A stretch of 64,000 bases of DNA from JASSUD01 sp031963445 (GTDB lineage Bacteria > Pseudomonadota > Gammaproteobacteria > Burkholderiales > Burkholderiaceae), in NCBI GenBank assembly GCA_031963445.1, contig JASSUH010000001.1:496001-560000 (forward strand), given 5' to 3'. The position numbers and the translations under genes are program-made. This document shows positions 54,023 to 63,257 of this stretch, piece by piece (position 1 is the stretch's first letter; the number at the start of each line of letters is the position of its first letter). The notes beneath the pieces were generated by a model. The model saw only the letters and a program-made list of their open reading frames with translations. It ran no database searches and was not told the origin of the DNA.

Positions 54023-55504
54023 ATGCATCGAAAGAGTCTGAGTGAACTGCGCCAAGCGTTAGATGCTAAGGCGTTTTCCGCGTTTGAATTAGCGCAGCAT
54101 TTTTTAGCGCGCATTGAAGCTGCGCGTAGCATCAATGCCTTTATAGACGTTAATCCTGAACTTACGTTAGCGCTTGCTAAGGCAGCTGATGAGCAAATTG
54201 CCAACGGTTCGCAAGGGGCGCTGACGGGGATCCCGATTGCCCATAAAGATATTTTTGTGACGCGTGGCTGGAGAACGACGGCCGCCTCAAAAATGCTCGA
54301 GCATTACGCCAGCCCATTTGATGCCACGCTAGTTGAACGTCTTGCCAACGCTGGCATGGTCTGCATCGGCAAAACCAATTTAGATGAATTTGCGATGGGT
54401 TCGGCCAATAAAACATCCTATTTTGGCCCCGTGCAAAACCCATGGGATCGTGCTGCGGTGACAGGCGGTTCATCAGGGGGGGCAGTGGCTGCGATCGCCG
54501 CTCGCCTAGCACCCGCTGCGACCGGTAGCGATACCGGTGGCTCAATTCGTCAGCCAGCGGCGCTCACTGGTGTAACAGGCCTCAAGCCAACTTATGGACG
54601 CATCTCTCGTTACGGCATGATTGCTTTTGCTTCTTCGCTTGATCAAGCAGGGCCTATCGCTGCCAGTGCGCATGACTGTGCCATTTTGCTCAATGCATTA
54701 GCTGGTTCTGACGAGCGTGATGCGACGACTATCGTGCGCCTCGCTGAAGACTTCACCCGTTATCTGAGCGCTACCTGGCAAGCAGATGCAGCGAGCACAA
54801 AACCACTGGCTGGCTTACGTATTGGTTTGCCCAAGGAATACTTTAGCCACGCGCTCAGTGATGATGTGCATACGGCTATTGATAATGCGATTAAGCATTA
54901 TGAACAACTGGGTGCGACCCTAGTCGATATATCGCTGCCCCATACTGAACTGGCTGTGGCTGTGTATTACATCATCGCGCCTGCGGAAGCTTCCTCCAAT
55001 TTAGCGCGCTTTGACGGCGTGCGTTATGGGTATCGGGCTGAGGATTATCGTGACCTTGCCGATATGTACAAGAAAACGCGCGCGCAAGGTTTTGGGATGG
55101 AAGTTAAGCGCAGAATATTAACCGGCGCTTATATGCTCTCGCACGGTCATTACGACGCGTACTATCTTCAAGCCCAAAAAATTCGCCGCCTGATTGCGCA
55201 AGATTTTCAGCAAGCGTTTAACCAGTGTGACGTGATCATGGGGCCAGTAGCGCCCACCGAAGCATGGGACATTAACGATGCAGATAATTTTCAGCACACT
55301 TACTTGGCCGATATTTATACCCTGTCAGTGAGCTTAGCTGGGTTACCGGGTATGAGCATCCCCTGTGGTTTTGGTGCAGGTAAACGTCCACTTGGCTTGC
55401 AAGTTATCGGCAATTATTTTGATGAAGCACGCCTGCTACAAGTCGCCGATGCGTTCCAGCGCGAGACAGATTGGCATAGCAAAATACCTGCGGAATTTAA
55501 TTAA
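54023..55504 (+). CDS. gatA: Glutamyl-tRNA(Gln) amidotransferase subunit A
   Basis: Amidase subunit that releases ammonia from glutamine. The Ser-cis-Ser-Lys triad is Lys75 (PIAHKDIF), Ser150 (TGGSSGGAVAA) and Ser174 (GSDTGGSIRQPAA). Other family segments are GKTNLDEFAMGSANKTSYFG and SLAGLPGMSIPCGF. 493 aa. 14 bases separate it from gatB. Confidence 0.97.
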   Translation: MHRKSLSELRQALDAKAFSAFELAQHFLARIEAARSINAFIDVNPELTLALAKAADEQIANGSQGALTGIPIAHKDIFVTRGWRTTAASKMLEHYASPFDATLVERLANAGMVCIGKTNLDEFAMGSANKTSYFGPVQNPWDRAAVTGGSSGGAVAAIAARLAPAATGSDTGGSIRQPAALTGVTGLKPTYGRISRYGMIAFASSLDQAGPIAASAHDCAILLNALAGSDERDATTIVRLAEDFTRYLSATWQADAASTKPLAGLRIGLPKEYFSHALSDDVHTAIDNAIKHYEQLGATLVDISLPHTELAVAVYYIIAPAEASSNLARFDGVRYGYRAEDYRDLADMYKKTRAQGFGMEVKRRILTGAYMLSHGHYDAYYLQAQKIRRLIAQDFQQAFNQCDVIMGPVAPTEAWDINDADNFQHTYLADIYTLSVSLAGLPGMSIPCGFGAGKRPLGLQVIGNYFDEARLLQVADAFQRETDWHSKIPAEFN

Positions 55505-55518
55505 TCAGTGGAACTGGC

Positions 55519-57024
55519 ATGAATTGGGAAATTGTTATCGGCCTTGAGACGCATGTGCAGTTATCGACCGTCTCTAAAATTTTTTCGGGTACTTCAACTT
55601 GTTTTGGGGCTGCGCCAAACTCACAAGCAAGCGCGATTGATCTTGCATTACCTGGCGTGTTGCCAGCGTTAAATCGCGGCGCCGTGGAACGAGCCATTCG
55701 TTTTGGTTTAGCCATCGATGCGAAGGTTGCCCCTTATAGCGTCTTCGCGCGTAAAAATTATTTTTATCCCGATTTGCCTAAGGGCTATCAAATTAGCCAA
55801 TACGACCAGCCAATCGTTGAACATGGCACGCTAACGATTCAAATTCCTCAACCTGCAAATGGCAATAAAAATCAGCCGCAAGAGGTTGAAAAAACAATTT
55901 CTATTCTGCGTGCGCACCTTGAAGAAGATGCTGGCAAATTGCTGCACGAAGAATTTGCTGGCCTGAGTGGAGTCGACTTAAATCGCGCTGGTGTGCCGTT
56001 GCTAGAAATTGTGACCGAACCTGATATGCGCAGCGCAACTGAAGCAGTCGCCTATGCGAAGGCCTTGCACACCCTAGTGGTATGGCTTGGCATTTGTGAT
56101 GGCAATATGCAGGAAGGTTCATTTCGTTGCGATGCGAATGTCTCGGTACGTCCAGTTGGGCAAGAAAAATTAGGGACGCGCGCGGAAATTAAAAACCTCA
56201 ATTCATTCCGTTTTTTGGAAGAAGCCATTCTTCACGAAGCGCAGCGCCAAATCGAGCTGATTGAAGCGGGCGGCAGCGTTATTCAAGAAACCCGACTGTA
56301 TGACCCGACTCGGCGTGAAACGCGCTCAATGCGTAGTAAAGAAGACGCGCAAGATTATCGCTATTTCTCCGACCCTGATCTGTTGCCACTCGTGGTGAGT
56401 GCTGAATGGATTGAGCAAGTGCGCAGCACACTGCCTGAATTACCAACAGCGATGCGTGAGCGTTTTATCACTACCTATGAACTCTCTGCTTACGATGCGC
56501 ATCAACTGACTGCCTCCAAAGCGTTGGCTGAGTATTACGAAACGGCGCTTGAGAAGATGGGCGCCCAGCACGCTAAAGTACTGGCGAATTGGATAACTGG
56601 CGAACTGACTGCACAGTTAAAACGACATGAATTAAGCATCGAGGCTTGCCCAGTTACCCCAACACAGCTTGCACGTTTGCTGATGCATATTGTGAATGGC
56701 GCTATTTCAAACAAAATCGCCAAAGACGTTTTTCAGACAATGTGGGATGAAAAATCTGGCGACGAAGCAGCAGCTGAGCGCATTATCGAAGCCCAAGGCT
56801 TACAGCAAATTTCTGAAGTCGGTGAGCTTGAAGCGATCATTGAGCAAGTCTTAATCGCCAATCCGAAATCTGTAGAAGAGTTTCGCGCAGGTAAGCAAAA
56901 AGCTTTCAATGCGCTAGTAGGGCAGGTGATGAAAGCCACTCAAGGCAAGGCTAACCCGCAGCAAGTCAATACTTGCCTGCAACAGAAATTAGGTGAAAAA
57001 GAAGCGATGGAAACGCAGAAATAA
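55519..57024 (+). CDS. gatB: Aspartyl/glutamyl-tRNA amidotransferase subunit B
   Basis: Transamidase subunit that binds and phosphorylates the mischarged tRNA. N-terminal WEIVIGLETHVQLSTVSKIF, then YFYPDLPKGYQISQYDQPI, HLEEDAGKLLHEE, DLNRAGVPLLEIVTEPDM, EGSFRCDANVSVRPVGQ and the C-terminal YqeY-like domain ending VMKATQGKANPQQVN. Length 501 aa is a little longer than the usual 480-490. Confidence 0.97.
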   Translation: MNWEIVIGLETHVQLSTVSKIFSGTSTCFGAAPNSQASAIDLALPGVLPALNRGAVERAIRFGLAIDAKVAPYSVFARKNYFYPDLPKGYQISQYDQPIVEHGTLTIQIPQPANGNKNQPQEVEKTISILRAHLEEDAGKLLHEEFAGLSGVDLNRAGVPLLEIVTEPDMRSATEAVAYAKALHTLVVWLGICDGNMQEGSFRCDANVSVRPVGQEKLGTRAEIKNLNSFRFLEEAILHEAQRQIELIEAGGSVIQETRLYDPTRRETRSMRSKEDAQDYRYFSDPDLLPLVVSAEWIEQVRSTLPELPTAMRERFITTYELSAYDAHQLTASKALAEYYETALEKMGAQHAKVLANWITGELTAQLKRHELSIEACPVTPTQLARLLMHIVNGAISNKIAKDVFQTMWDEKSGDEAAAERIIEAQGLQQISEVGELEAIIEQVLIANPKSVEEFRAGKQKAFNALVGQVMKATQGKANPQQVNTCLQQKLGEKEAMETQK

Positions 57025-57110
57025 GCGTTGAAGTATTTTTGAACCTGTTCGATCTTTCCAAGAGCCCAAGGTCTTTCAGACGACCCAAATAGAGGCTGTT
57101 GGTGCGCCAC

Positions 57111-57198
57111 GTTGGGGTTCCTTCGTCACCCCAACCTATGATTTTTTGCAATGTTCATAGGTTGGGGTGACTCATTTAATTAAATACGGAACCCCAAC
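57111..57198. repeat. Family B palindrome with 16-bp arm insertion
   Basis: GTTGGGGTTCCTTCGTCACC and its complement are the arms. At 57172-57187 the right arm carries TCATTTAATTAAATAC, identical in sequence and position to 31611-31626. Flanked by GAACCTGTTCGATC and GGGCAAGCTCTT. Between gatB and xthA. Confidence 0.9.
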
Positions 57199-57273
57199 AT
57201 GACTACCTATGACCTCTCAAATCACTTCTCTTTGAGACTTTGGGCAAGCTCTTAGACAAATAGGAAGCACATC

Positions 57274-58050
57274 ATGTTGCGCGTTATCACTGCAAATTTA
57301 AATGGCATTCGATCAGCCGCAAAAAAAGGCTTCTTTGATTGGTTTGGCGCGCAGCAAGCCGACATTGTCTGTGTACAAGAAATCAGGGCCCAACAAACTG
57401 ATATGACGCCAGAGTTCCTTGCTCCGCATGGCTATACTGGGTATTTTCATCATGCGCATAAAAAAGGTTATAGCGGCGCAGGGCTATATACACGACATCA
57501 ACCGGATGAAGTCATCCTCGGCTTTAATAACGATGAATTTGATGCGGAAGGCCGTTACGTTGAAGTGCGCTATGGCAAATTATCGGTCATCTCGGTGTAC
57601 GTCCCCTCCGGCTCAAGTTCAGATGAACGGCAGCAAGCCAAATATCGTTTTATGGCAGCGTTTATGCCGCACCTTGTTCAACTCCAACAAGAACGTGAAG
57701 TCATTTTGTGTGGCGACATCAATATCGCGCACAAAGAAATTGATATTAAAAACTGGAAAGGCAATCTAAAAAATTCAGGCTTTTTACCAGAAGAGCGCGC
57801 TTGGTTAACCGAGCTTTTTGATCAAGTTGGCTACGTTGACGTATTTCGCCGTCTTGACCCTCGTCCCGATCAATACACTTGGTGGAGTAACCGTGGGCAA
57901 GCGTATGCAAAAAATGTAGGTTGGCGTATCGATTATCACCTTACTACGCCAACGCTTGCAGACTGTGCCACCAACGTCTCAATTTTTAAAGACATTAAAT
58001 TTAGCGATCACGCTCCATTAACTATCGACTATCAGTATTTATTGAAATAA
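57274..58050 (+). CDS. xthA: Exodeoxyribonuclease III
   Basis: AP endonuclease and 3' repair exonuclease. Motifs ITANLNGIRSAAKKGF, IVCVQEIRAQ, GYSGAGLYTR, CGDINIAHKEIDIKN, GWRIDYHLTTP and KFSDHAPLTIDY cover the metal and phosphate sites. 258 aa. It follows gatB as in Burkholderia and complements mutM/mutY in base-excision repair. Confidence 0.96.
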   Translation: MLRVITANLNGIRSAAKKGFFDWFGAQQADIVCVQEIRAQQTDMTPEFLAPHGYTGYFHHAHKKGYSGAGLYTRHQPDEVILGFNNDEFDAEGRYVEVRYGKLSVISVYVPSGSSSDERQQAKYRFMAAFMPHLVQLQQEREVILCGDINIAHKEIDIKNWKGNLKNSGFLPEERAWLTELFDQVGYVDVFRRLDPRPDQYTWWSNRGQAYAKNVGWRIDYHLTTPTLADCATNVSIFKDIKFSDHAPLTIDYQYLLK

Positions 58051-58299
58051 ACACGCGGCTTTAGTGTCTCGATCAGCTATAACAGCAAAATAAAAAGCTC
58101 CAAATTTTTAAGTGAAAGAGATAGCGAAATATAGGATGAGTAAGGTGAATGCCGCTATCTCACATTAAAAGAAAAGTGAGAGAATCTGCGACGATGTATT
58201 GTTGAGTATAAAGACGTGCATTAAACATCAAAAGAAAGTCCGCAAAATCAGTAACTGCGAACTATGTTTCAATATTTAAGTGGAGCTTAGTTTAAATTT

Positions 58300-59145
58300 A
58301 TGAGATCTAAATATTTTATTCAAAAACTGGCCATTCTCACATTTATTACCCTAATTGGAGGGTGTGCTATAGATGAAGCGCTCCAACAAGCTGGCAATAG
58401 CTTTAAGGGAGCATTAACTTCAGACGAAGGTCAGATAGGTGTATCTAATACTAGGCCTGTTCTTTTAAAAATTCCTAATGACCCGGGCATTCAAAAGCGC
58501 AAAGTGACTCGTGACTCGACAATAATCTTCCGAGACGTGAGCTATGACAACAGAGTTGTGACGGAAAGGACTGACGCTGAATACCATCGATTAAGGTATG
58601 AAAACCTGACCTCAAATTCATTTGTTGTTCATCTTAGAATTGACAATGGGGTCGCAGGTTCTGGCGTCAAGTATGGCGTTTCTTTTAATGTTCAGAAACC
58701 TGCTTCAGGTTACCAAGTAAAATTCCAGCCAACTACTCGTAACGCATATCAAGAAGGACTTATCGGCAAATTTTCAGTCCCTAAATTTAATGATAACGAT
58801 TTACGTGGTCTGCTGTCATCACCTCAAATCGCCTATAAGTTTGAAGTTAATTCCCCCTATAACGCAGAATCCATCACTGCAAATTTCATGCGTAGTGCAA
58901 AATTTGTGAATCTTCCGCGAGACTGGATCGAGCCCGTGACAGGGAAAATATTCAATAGGTATTTTATTTCTCAATTACGAGGAAAAGATATGATGTATAT
59001 CGCTCAAATCTATCCTTATCGCAATGGCTCGAAAGCTGTAATTACCGCAGTAATTACAGGTGTCGAAACTTCGCCTGGTACAGTTGATTTTGGTGTGTTA
59101 ATCAAAGAAGCCCGCCAATTATTGCAGGGAATCGCAAAGTCCTGA
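58300..59145 (+). CDS. Orphan lipoprotein
   Basis: Not recognised. An N-terminal signal segment IQKLAILTFITLIGGC with a lipobox IGGC (Cys at about 22) marks it as a lipoprotein. The remaining 260 residues look beta-rich (IIFRDVSYDNRVVTERTDA, GVKYGVSFNVQKPASGYQV, AVITAVITGVETSPGTVDF). Its DNA is AT-richer than its neighbours. A terminator follows at 59242. Confidence 0.75.
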   Translation: MRSKYFIQKLAILTFITLIGGCAIDEALQQAGNSFKGALTSDEGQIGVSNTRPVLLKIPNDPGIQKRKVTRDSTIIFRDVSYDNRVVTERTDAEYHRLRYENLTSNSFVVHLRIDNGVAGSGVKYGVSFNVQKPASGYQVKFQPTTRNAYQEGLIGKFSVPKFNDNDLRGLLSSPQIAYKFEVNSPYNAESITANFMRSAKFVNLPRDWIEPVTGKIFNRYFISQLRGKDMMYIAQIYPYRNGSKAVITAVITGVETSPGTVDFGVLIKEARQLLQGIAKS

Positions 59146-59241
59146 CGTCTGGCAGCCCGACTGCACTAGCTGACCCATCTCATTCTGCTTCAACCGCATG
59201 TATTTAACTATGGCGGTTAAAAAGCACGATCTTCAGCCGAT

Positions 59242-59284
59242 AAAGCAAAAATGCTGTTTACATATTGGCATTTTTGCTTTTCAA
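59242..59284 (+). terminator. Rho-independent terminator after orphan lipoprotein gene
   Basis: AAAGCAAAAATGC and GCATTTTTGCTTT form a 13-bp perfect stem with a 13-base loop; the T-rich right arm supplies the terminating tract, and because both arms are A/T-rich it may act in both directions. Confidence 0.75.
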
Positions 59285-59349
59285 ATTTCATCGCATAAAG
59301 AGAAAAGAAAGACATGACACGGTCTTTGTGTCATGGGGTCCTGCCTCAG

Positions 59350-60351
59350 TTAGATTGAATGTCTAGTCGAAATGGTGCTCGGTATCGAGTAGTGAGGTAG
59401 CAATGCCCTATTAAGGGAAGCAGATTGAGATGAGCGAAACCAGCTTTTAAAAGTAGCGCCTGCTTTACTAGGTAGGATCATTAACATAGCCTTTGCGAGT
59501 GCAGCATGCTTAACACTAGCTAAATTATTGGCTAATGCATCAAGTGTTATGCGCAGCCGCGCTACCAAAGCATTTCTTTTTATTTGCTCTTGAGAAGCGG
59601 GCGATCTTATTTCATTAACTCTTCTTAAGGTGAGTGATCTTATTTCCTCAACGACTACCTCTACCGGTAATTCACGATGATTAGCAGAAAAAATGGTTTG
59701 AGGATGCGCACCATAAGAGAGAAGCTGCATAACTAACATCGTTTGTGAATTTCTGACCGCTTCACGCGTAATTTCATTCAAATCGATACCGCTCTCTTCA
59801 AGTAGCACGGAAAATATATATTTTTCTTCTGCAGCGAGGTGATACTGGGCGAGTAAATCAATCACCTGTTCCAGATTGCGCTGCCCATTTTTAAAAGCCA
59901 CGACTAATTGAGCTAATACCTTACATCTATCAGCCCCTTGATCAATTAATTCCGCAATAGTGTCAGTCGGTATATTTAACCCTACAAGAGACTTTGCTAC
60001 CTCTGTGTAATCACAATCTCTGAGCAAAGCTCGCGCTAACTCTTTATATTTATTCGTCAACCCAATATCTGCAAAGTTTGCTGCTAACGCGGCTTCATAT
60101 ATCAATAAAATGACTGCATAGCCATCCAAATCCACCCCGTATTCTTTACAAGCTCTAATTAAATTGATCGTTGAGCGTTGCGTAAATAAACCTTCTACAT
60201 CCAGCTGATGATTTTCTGCTTCAAGAAAATCAGTAATCCGCATGATCAGATCCTGACTCGCCTTATCTCTTTTTTGCTCAGGCGTTTGTGAAGAAAATAA
60301 AGACGAGCAAAAAGATCCAAGCGAACTAGTAGAAGCAAAAGATAAAACCAT
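59350..60351 (-). CDS. Orphan helical protein, effector candidate
   Basis: No family recognised. The 333-aa protein begins with about 25 residues rich in Ser, Phe and Thr (SFASTSSLGSFCSSLFSSQT), then appears mostly alpha-helical (TDFLEAENHQLDVEGLF, LARALLRDCDYTEVAKSL, VIDLLAQYHLAAEEKYIF). LSYGAHPQTIF and LIDQGADRCKVLAQ faintly recall ankyrin-like turns but no regular repeat was confirmed. No export signal of the Sec type. Its Ser-rich N-terminus is similar in style to the orphan proteins at 3719 and 28487. Confidence 0.65.
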   Translation of the reverse strand: MVLSFASTSSLGSFCSSLFSSQTPEQKRDKASQDLIMRITDFLEAENHQLDVEGLFTQRSTINLIRACKEYGVDLDGYAVILLIYEAALAANFADIGLTNKYKELARALLRDCDYTEVAKSLVGLNIPTDTIAELIDQGADRCKVLAQLVVAFKNGQRNLEQVIDLLAQYHLAAEEKYIFSVLLEESGIDLNEITREAVRNSQTMLVMQLLSYGAHPQTIFSANHRELPVEVVVEEIRSLTLRRVNEIRSPASQEQIKRNALVARLRITLDALANNLASVKHAALAKAMLMILPSKAGATFKSWFRSSQSASLNRALLPHYSIPSTISTRHSI

Positions 60352-60938
60352 AAATATTCCTTGAGCAAACCTCTAAAAATTGAGCGTAAAAAGGGCAAGA
60401 AAGGCCTATCTAAATCGAAAATAATGCTTGCCTCACAGCTCACCCACAGACTCTAGGGCGACGCCGAATAAACCGGGAGTAAGGAGGCATGGCGCCTCGG
60501 CGTCTCCCAAGCGTGCCGGCATTCATTACTTTTCAAGCTGGGCAACGCATCTTCAACGCAGCCTAAACCTGTTCAAAAATAAACCTTCTTTGGGTAAAAA
60601 TTTTTTACCTATATCGCTCAATCTAAAAGGCCAAGCGTAACGTTTCACAGCCCGATTAACGAATAGCAAAAACAGTTTTTATACGTGGGAATAATCTGAG
60701 ATTCACATCATCCTTTACTGACTAATTGAGCTGCAGATCTCTCAGACATTGATAGAATAAGCTTTAAGAAGTTTTTTGTGATGGTCTACAGCCTTGTCTT
60801 ATACGTTCTGGTAGGAGGTCGTAGGCTTCTTGACTTACCTGCATATCGCTTACAAACTTGCCAGCATTTCTCAGTCATCGGATAGCTTTGCACAAGAGCT
60901 TACAACATCATATTTTTGATAAAACAGGGGACGAGAAG
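60352..60938. other. Intergenic with a degenerate family C-like palindrome
   Basis: No gene supported before the pqaA-like start. GACGCCGA at 60460 and TCGGCGTC at 60497 form an inverted repeat with inner GAGGC and GCCTC; AAACCTGTTC near 60564 is the shared flank motif of the repeat families. Confidence 0.5.
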
Positions 60939-62432
60939 ATGTTTAGATTTTGGCCTCGCGCCGTTTTATTGGCGTTTACGTGGTTATGTACTGCATGCAG
61001 TACAACGTTTAATCAAGCAAAAACAGAGGCTGATGTCTGTTTTACGAAGGCGCCGCAGGATTTTAGTCAGGTGCTTGCCTGTTATCGCACGGCTCAAGCG
61101 AAGGTGCCATTGAAGTACGTTAAGGCTGGGGTCACCCAGGTGAATGGGATTGAGAAGCGCAGTTATGAATTGACTTCGCAGTCTTGGTCGCCTGGGAATA
61201 GGGTTACACCAGAGAAATGGATGCATACGGTGGATGCTTATATCCCATCGCACGCGCTGCCCAGTAATGCTTTGTTGGTGCTAAATAACGGCAGCAATTA
61301 TGGGTCAGAAACAAATCCTGCTAAAGGATCCACGGATTTTACTGACGAAGATTTACGCGCGCTTGCTATTCATACTCGCACGATTGTGATTTCGGTAAGT
61401 CATGTGCCAAATCAATATCTTAGCTATCAAGATGATGGAAAGCCTAGAAGAGAAGACGATAGCGTTGCGTACAGCTGGAAGTTATTTCTCGAAGCGCCAG
61501 AGCAGCGTCCGTTTATCCCATTGCAAGTGCCGATGATGGAAGTCGCTGTGAAAGCGATGGATTTGGTGCAGAAAGAGTTAAAGCCGTGGCAAATTGATCG
61601 TTTTATTGCAACGGGTATATCCAAACGTGGATGGACGGTTTGGCATGCGGCGTTAGCCGATACTCGCATTGCTGCTATTGTGCCGTTTGTCGCAGATCAA
61701 CTGAATTTCAATGAAGTACTTGAGCATACTTACCAAGTCTATGGCAAGAATTGGCCGATTGCTTTTATGCCTTACTATCGCGAAGGGATAGATCAAGCGC
61801 TGCGCGGCGCCAATTTTCAAAAGCTAATGGAGATAGCGGATCCATTGCATTATTTGAAGAGCGCCCAGGCAAGCCGATTAGCTATTCCTAAATACATCGT
61901 TAACACCAGTGGCGATGATTTTTTTGTGCCTGACAATGCTCGTTTATATATCGACAAACTGCCAGGTGCGACGGCACTGCGGGTTGCGCCAAATGCCGCT
62001 CACGCTGGGGTAAAACAATATACGCAGCAAGCGCTAGTGACTTTTGTTAACCGTATGCAGCGCTCGCAGAAGTTGCCTGCACTTACCAATGAACTGAAGC
62101 AAGATGGCACAAACGCTACCTTGTCAGTGAAATTCTCTGAGGTGCCTGCGCAAATTATCCAATGGACTGCAGTTAATCCTGCTGCGCGTGATTTTCGCTA
62201 TGCGTGCGGGGTTAATTACACGGCGCAAGCACTTGAGTTAGGAGAAAAGCAAAACAGCGTGCAAGTCTCTATTAAGAAACCAGAGTCAGGCTGGCAAGCG
62301 ATATTTATAGAAGCCCACTTTAAAGATGGGTTTGTCGCCACTACGCCGGTGTATGTGTTACCTGATACGGTTTACCCAATTTCTGCTCCGCCTAGTAAAG
62401 AGTCCATTTGTAAAACATTGCCGGGCAATTAA
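60939..62432 (+). CDS. PhoPQ-activated pathogenicity-related (PqaA-type) protein
   Basis: Exported alpha/beta-hydrolase-like protein of the PhoPQ_related family; in Salmonella PqaA is linked to virulence and antimicrobial peptide resistance, but its substrate is unknown. ATG 60939 (MFRFWPRAVLLAFTWLCTAC) gives a signal segment with a possible lipobox; the frame is open to 60858. The nucleophile elbow is GISKRGWT in FIATGISKRG, with a C-terminal Asp/His expected near NTSGDDFFVPDNA and NAAHAGVKQY. 497 aa from this start. Confidence 0.85.
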   Translation: MFRFWPRAVLLAFTWLCTACSTTFNQAKTEADVCFTKAPQDFSQVLACYRTAQAKVPLKYVKAGVTQVNGIEKRSYELTSQSWSPGNRVTPEKWMHTVDAYIPSHALPSNALLVLNNGSNYGSETNPAKGSTDFTDEDLRALAIHTRTIVISVSHVPNQYLSYQDDGKPRREDDSVAYSWKLFLEAPEQRPFIPLQVPMMEVAVKAMDLVQKELKPWQIDRFIATGISKRGWTVWHAALADTRIAAIVPFVADQLNFNEVLEHTYQVYGKNWPIAFMPYYREGIDQALRGANFQKLMEIADPLHYLKSAQASRLAIPKYIVNTSGDDFFVPDNARLYIDKLPGATALRVAPNAAHAGVKQYTQQALVTFVNRMQRSQKLPALTNELKQDGTNATLSVKFSEVPAQIIQWTAVNPAARDFRYACGVNYTAQALELGEKQNSVQVSIKKPESGWQAIFIEAHFKDGFVATTPVYVLPDTVYPISAPPSKESICKTLPGN

Positions 62433-62567
62433 AGTGTGTCATTTTTTAACGCATAAAAGATGACTTGGTTAGCAGACTATGCTCCAGTAACTGCTGGGGC
62501 GTAGTTAAAAAATTTTGCTTGATTTACGAACTGATGTACGCAATTGTTAGCCAGGCAAAACAGAGTA

Positions 62568-62900
62568 TCAAGTAAACGAAATCATAAGCCTCTTACCGCA
62601 CGCGGAAGCGTATTTGCGCATCGTTGCGAAAGATGGTGAGTGCTTTTCACTAGCGAATGAAGCTTCGAGCCGAGACACGGCAGATGTCGTTGTGCCCATG
62701 CGCTCGGCAACTTGGGCCTGTGTAAGGCCAGCCTCTAGTCGAGCGGCGAGCAGCGCGTGCAGTGCCGCATACTCTTCTTCGAGTGCATCGTATGCTGCTT
62801 TCACCCCAGGCTTTGCTAGCAGCTTATCGTGGAATGCCTGATCGTGCGGTACTGGGTTGTACTGATCCTCAAACTCTTGTTCTAGTCGCTTTTTAGCCAT
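62568..62900 (-). CDS. higA: HigA-type antitoxin, XRE helix-turn-helix
   Basis: 110-aa DNA-binding antitoxin. The helix-turn-helix is LTQAQVAERMGTTTSAVSRLEAS near 60-82. ATG 62900 (MAKKRLEQEFEDQ) has AAGGAG just upstream, located inside the 3' end of the toxin frame; the longer frame to 63002 is not needed. It probably represses its own operon. Its toxin partner is short (see next gene). Confidence 0.88.
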   Translation of the reverse strand: MAKKRLEQEFEDQYNPVPHDQAFHDKLLAKPGVKAAYDALEEEYAALHALLAARLEAGLTQAQVAERMGTTTSAVSRLEASFASEKHSPSFATMRKYASACGKRLMISFT

Positions 62901-63093
62901 TACGTATCTCCTTGCCCTTCGGGCGCAACTCAAACAAACCGTCACCCATTGTGCGTGAATATGGCATCCGAAGATGGATGCCATGGATCTCCATAGCTTC
63001 AACCAGTCGAAGGTAACTGGAGAGAATACCGCTGGGCAGATTCGCTACGTTCTGCTGGGCGTTTTCAGAATAATAGGTGATGGTCCATTTCAT
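62893..63093 (-). CDS. higB: Shortened HigB-type toxin
   Basis: A frame of 66 aa starts MKWTITYYSENAQQNVANL and contains MPYSRTMGDGLFELRPKG, the front half of the Gp49/HigB RelE-like toxins, but ends at once with KEIRNG and a stop overlapping higA by 8 bp. Full-length homologues are about 100-120 aa and continue with a catalytic RAFFCY-type segment that is missing here. It looks like an in-frame internal deletion, so the toxin is probably inactive. The frame is open to 63135 upstream. Confidence 0.7.
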   Translation of the reverse strand: MKWTITYYSENAQQNVANLPSGILSSYLRLVEAMEIHGIHLRMPYSRTMGDGLFELRPKGKEIRNG

Positions 63094-63257
63094 AGAAAAT
63101 ATTAGCAAATTTGTTAACTTGTGGCGACTAATCAAGTGTTATTAGAAACCTGCGTAACATCAGCTAGAAAACACAGCGTTCTCTATAGTGAATACTTACC
63201 AATGTTGTTTGGTAAGAGTAAGACAAATTCAAACCTCAATTCAAATATGTCTAACGG

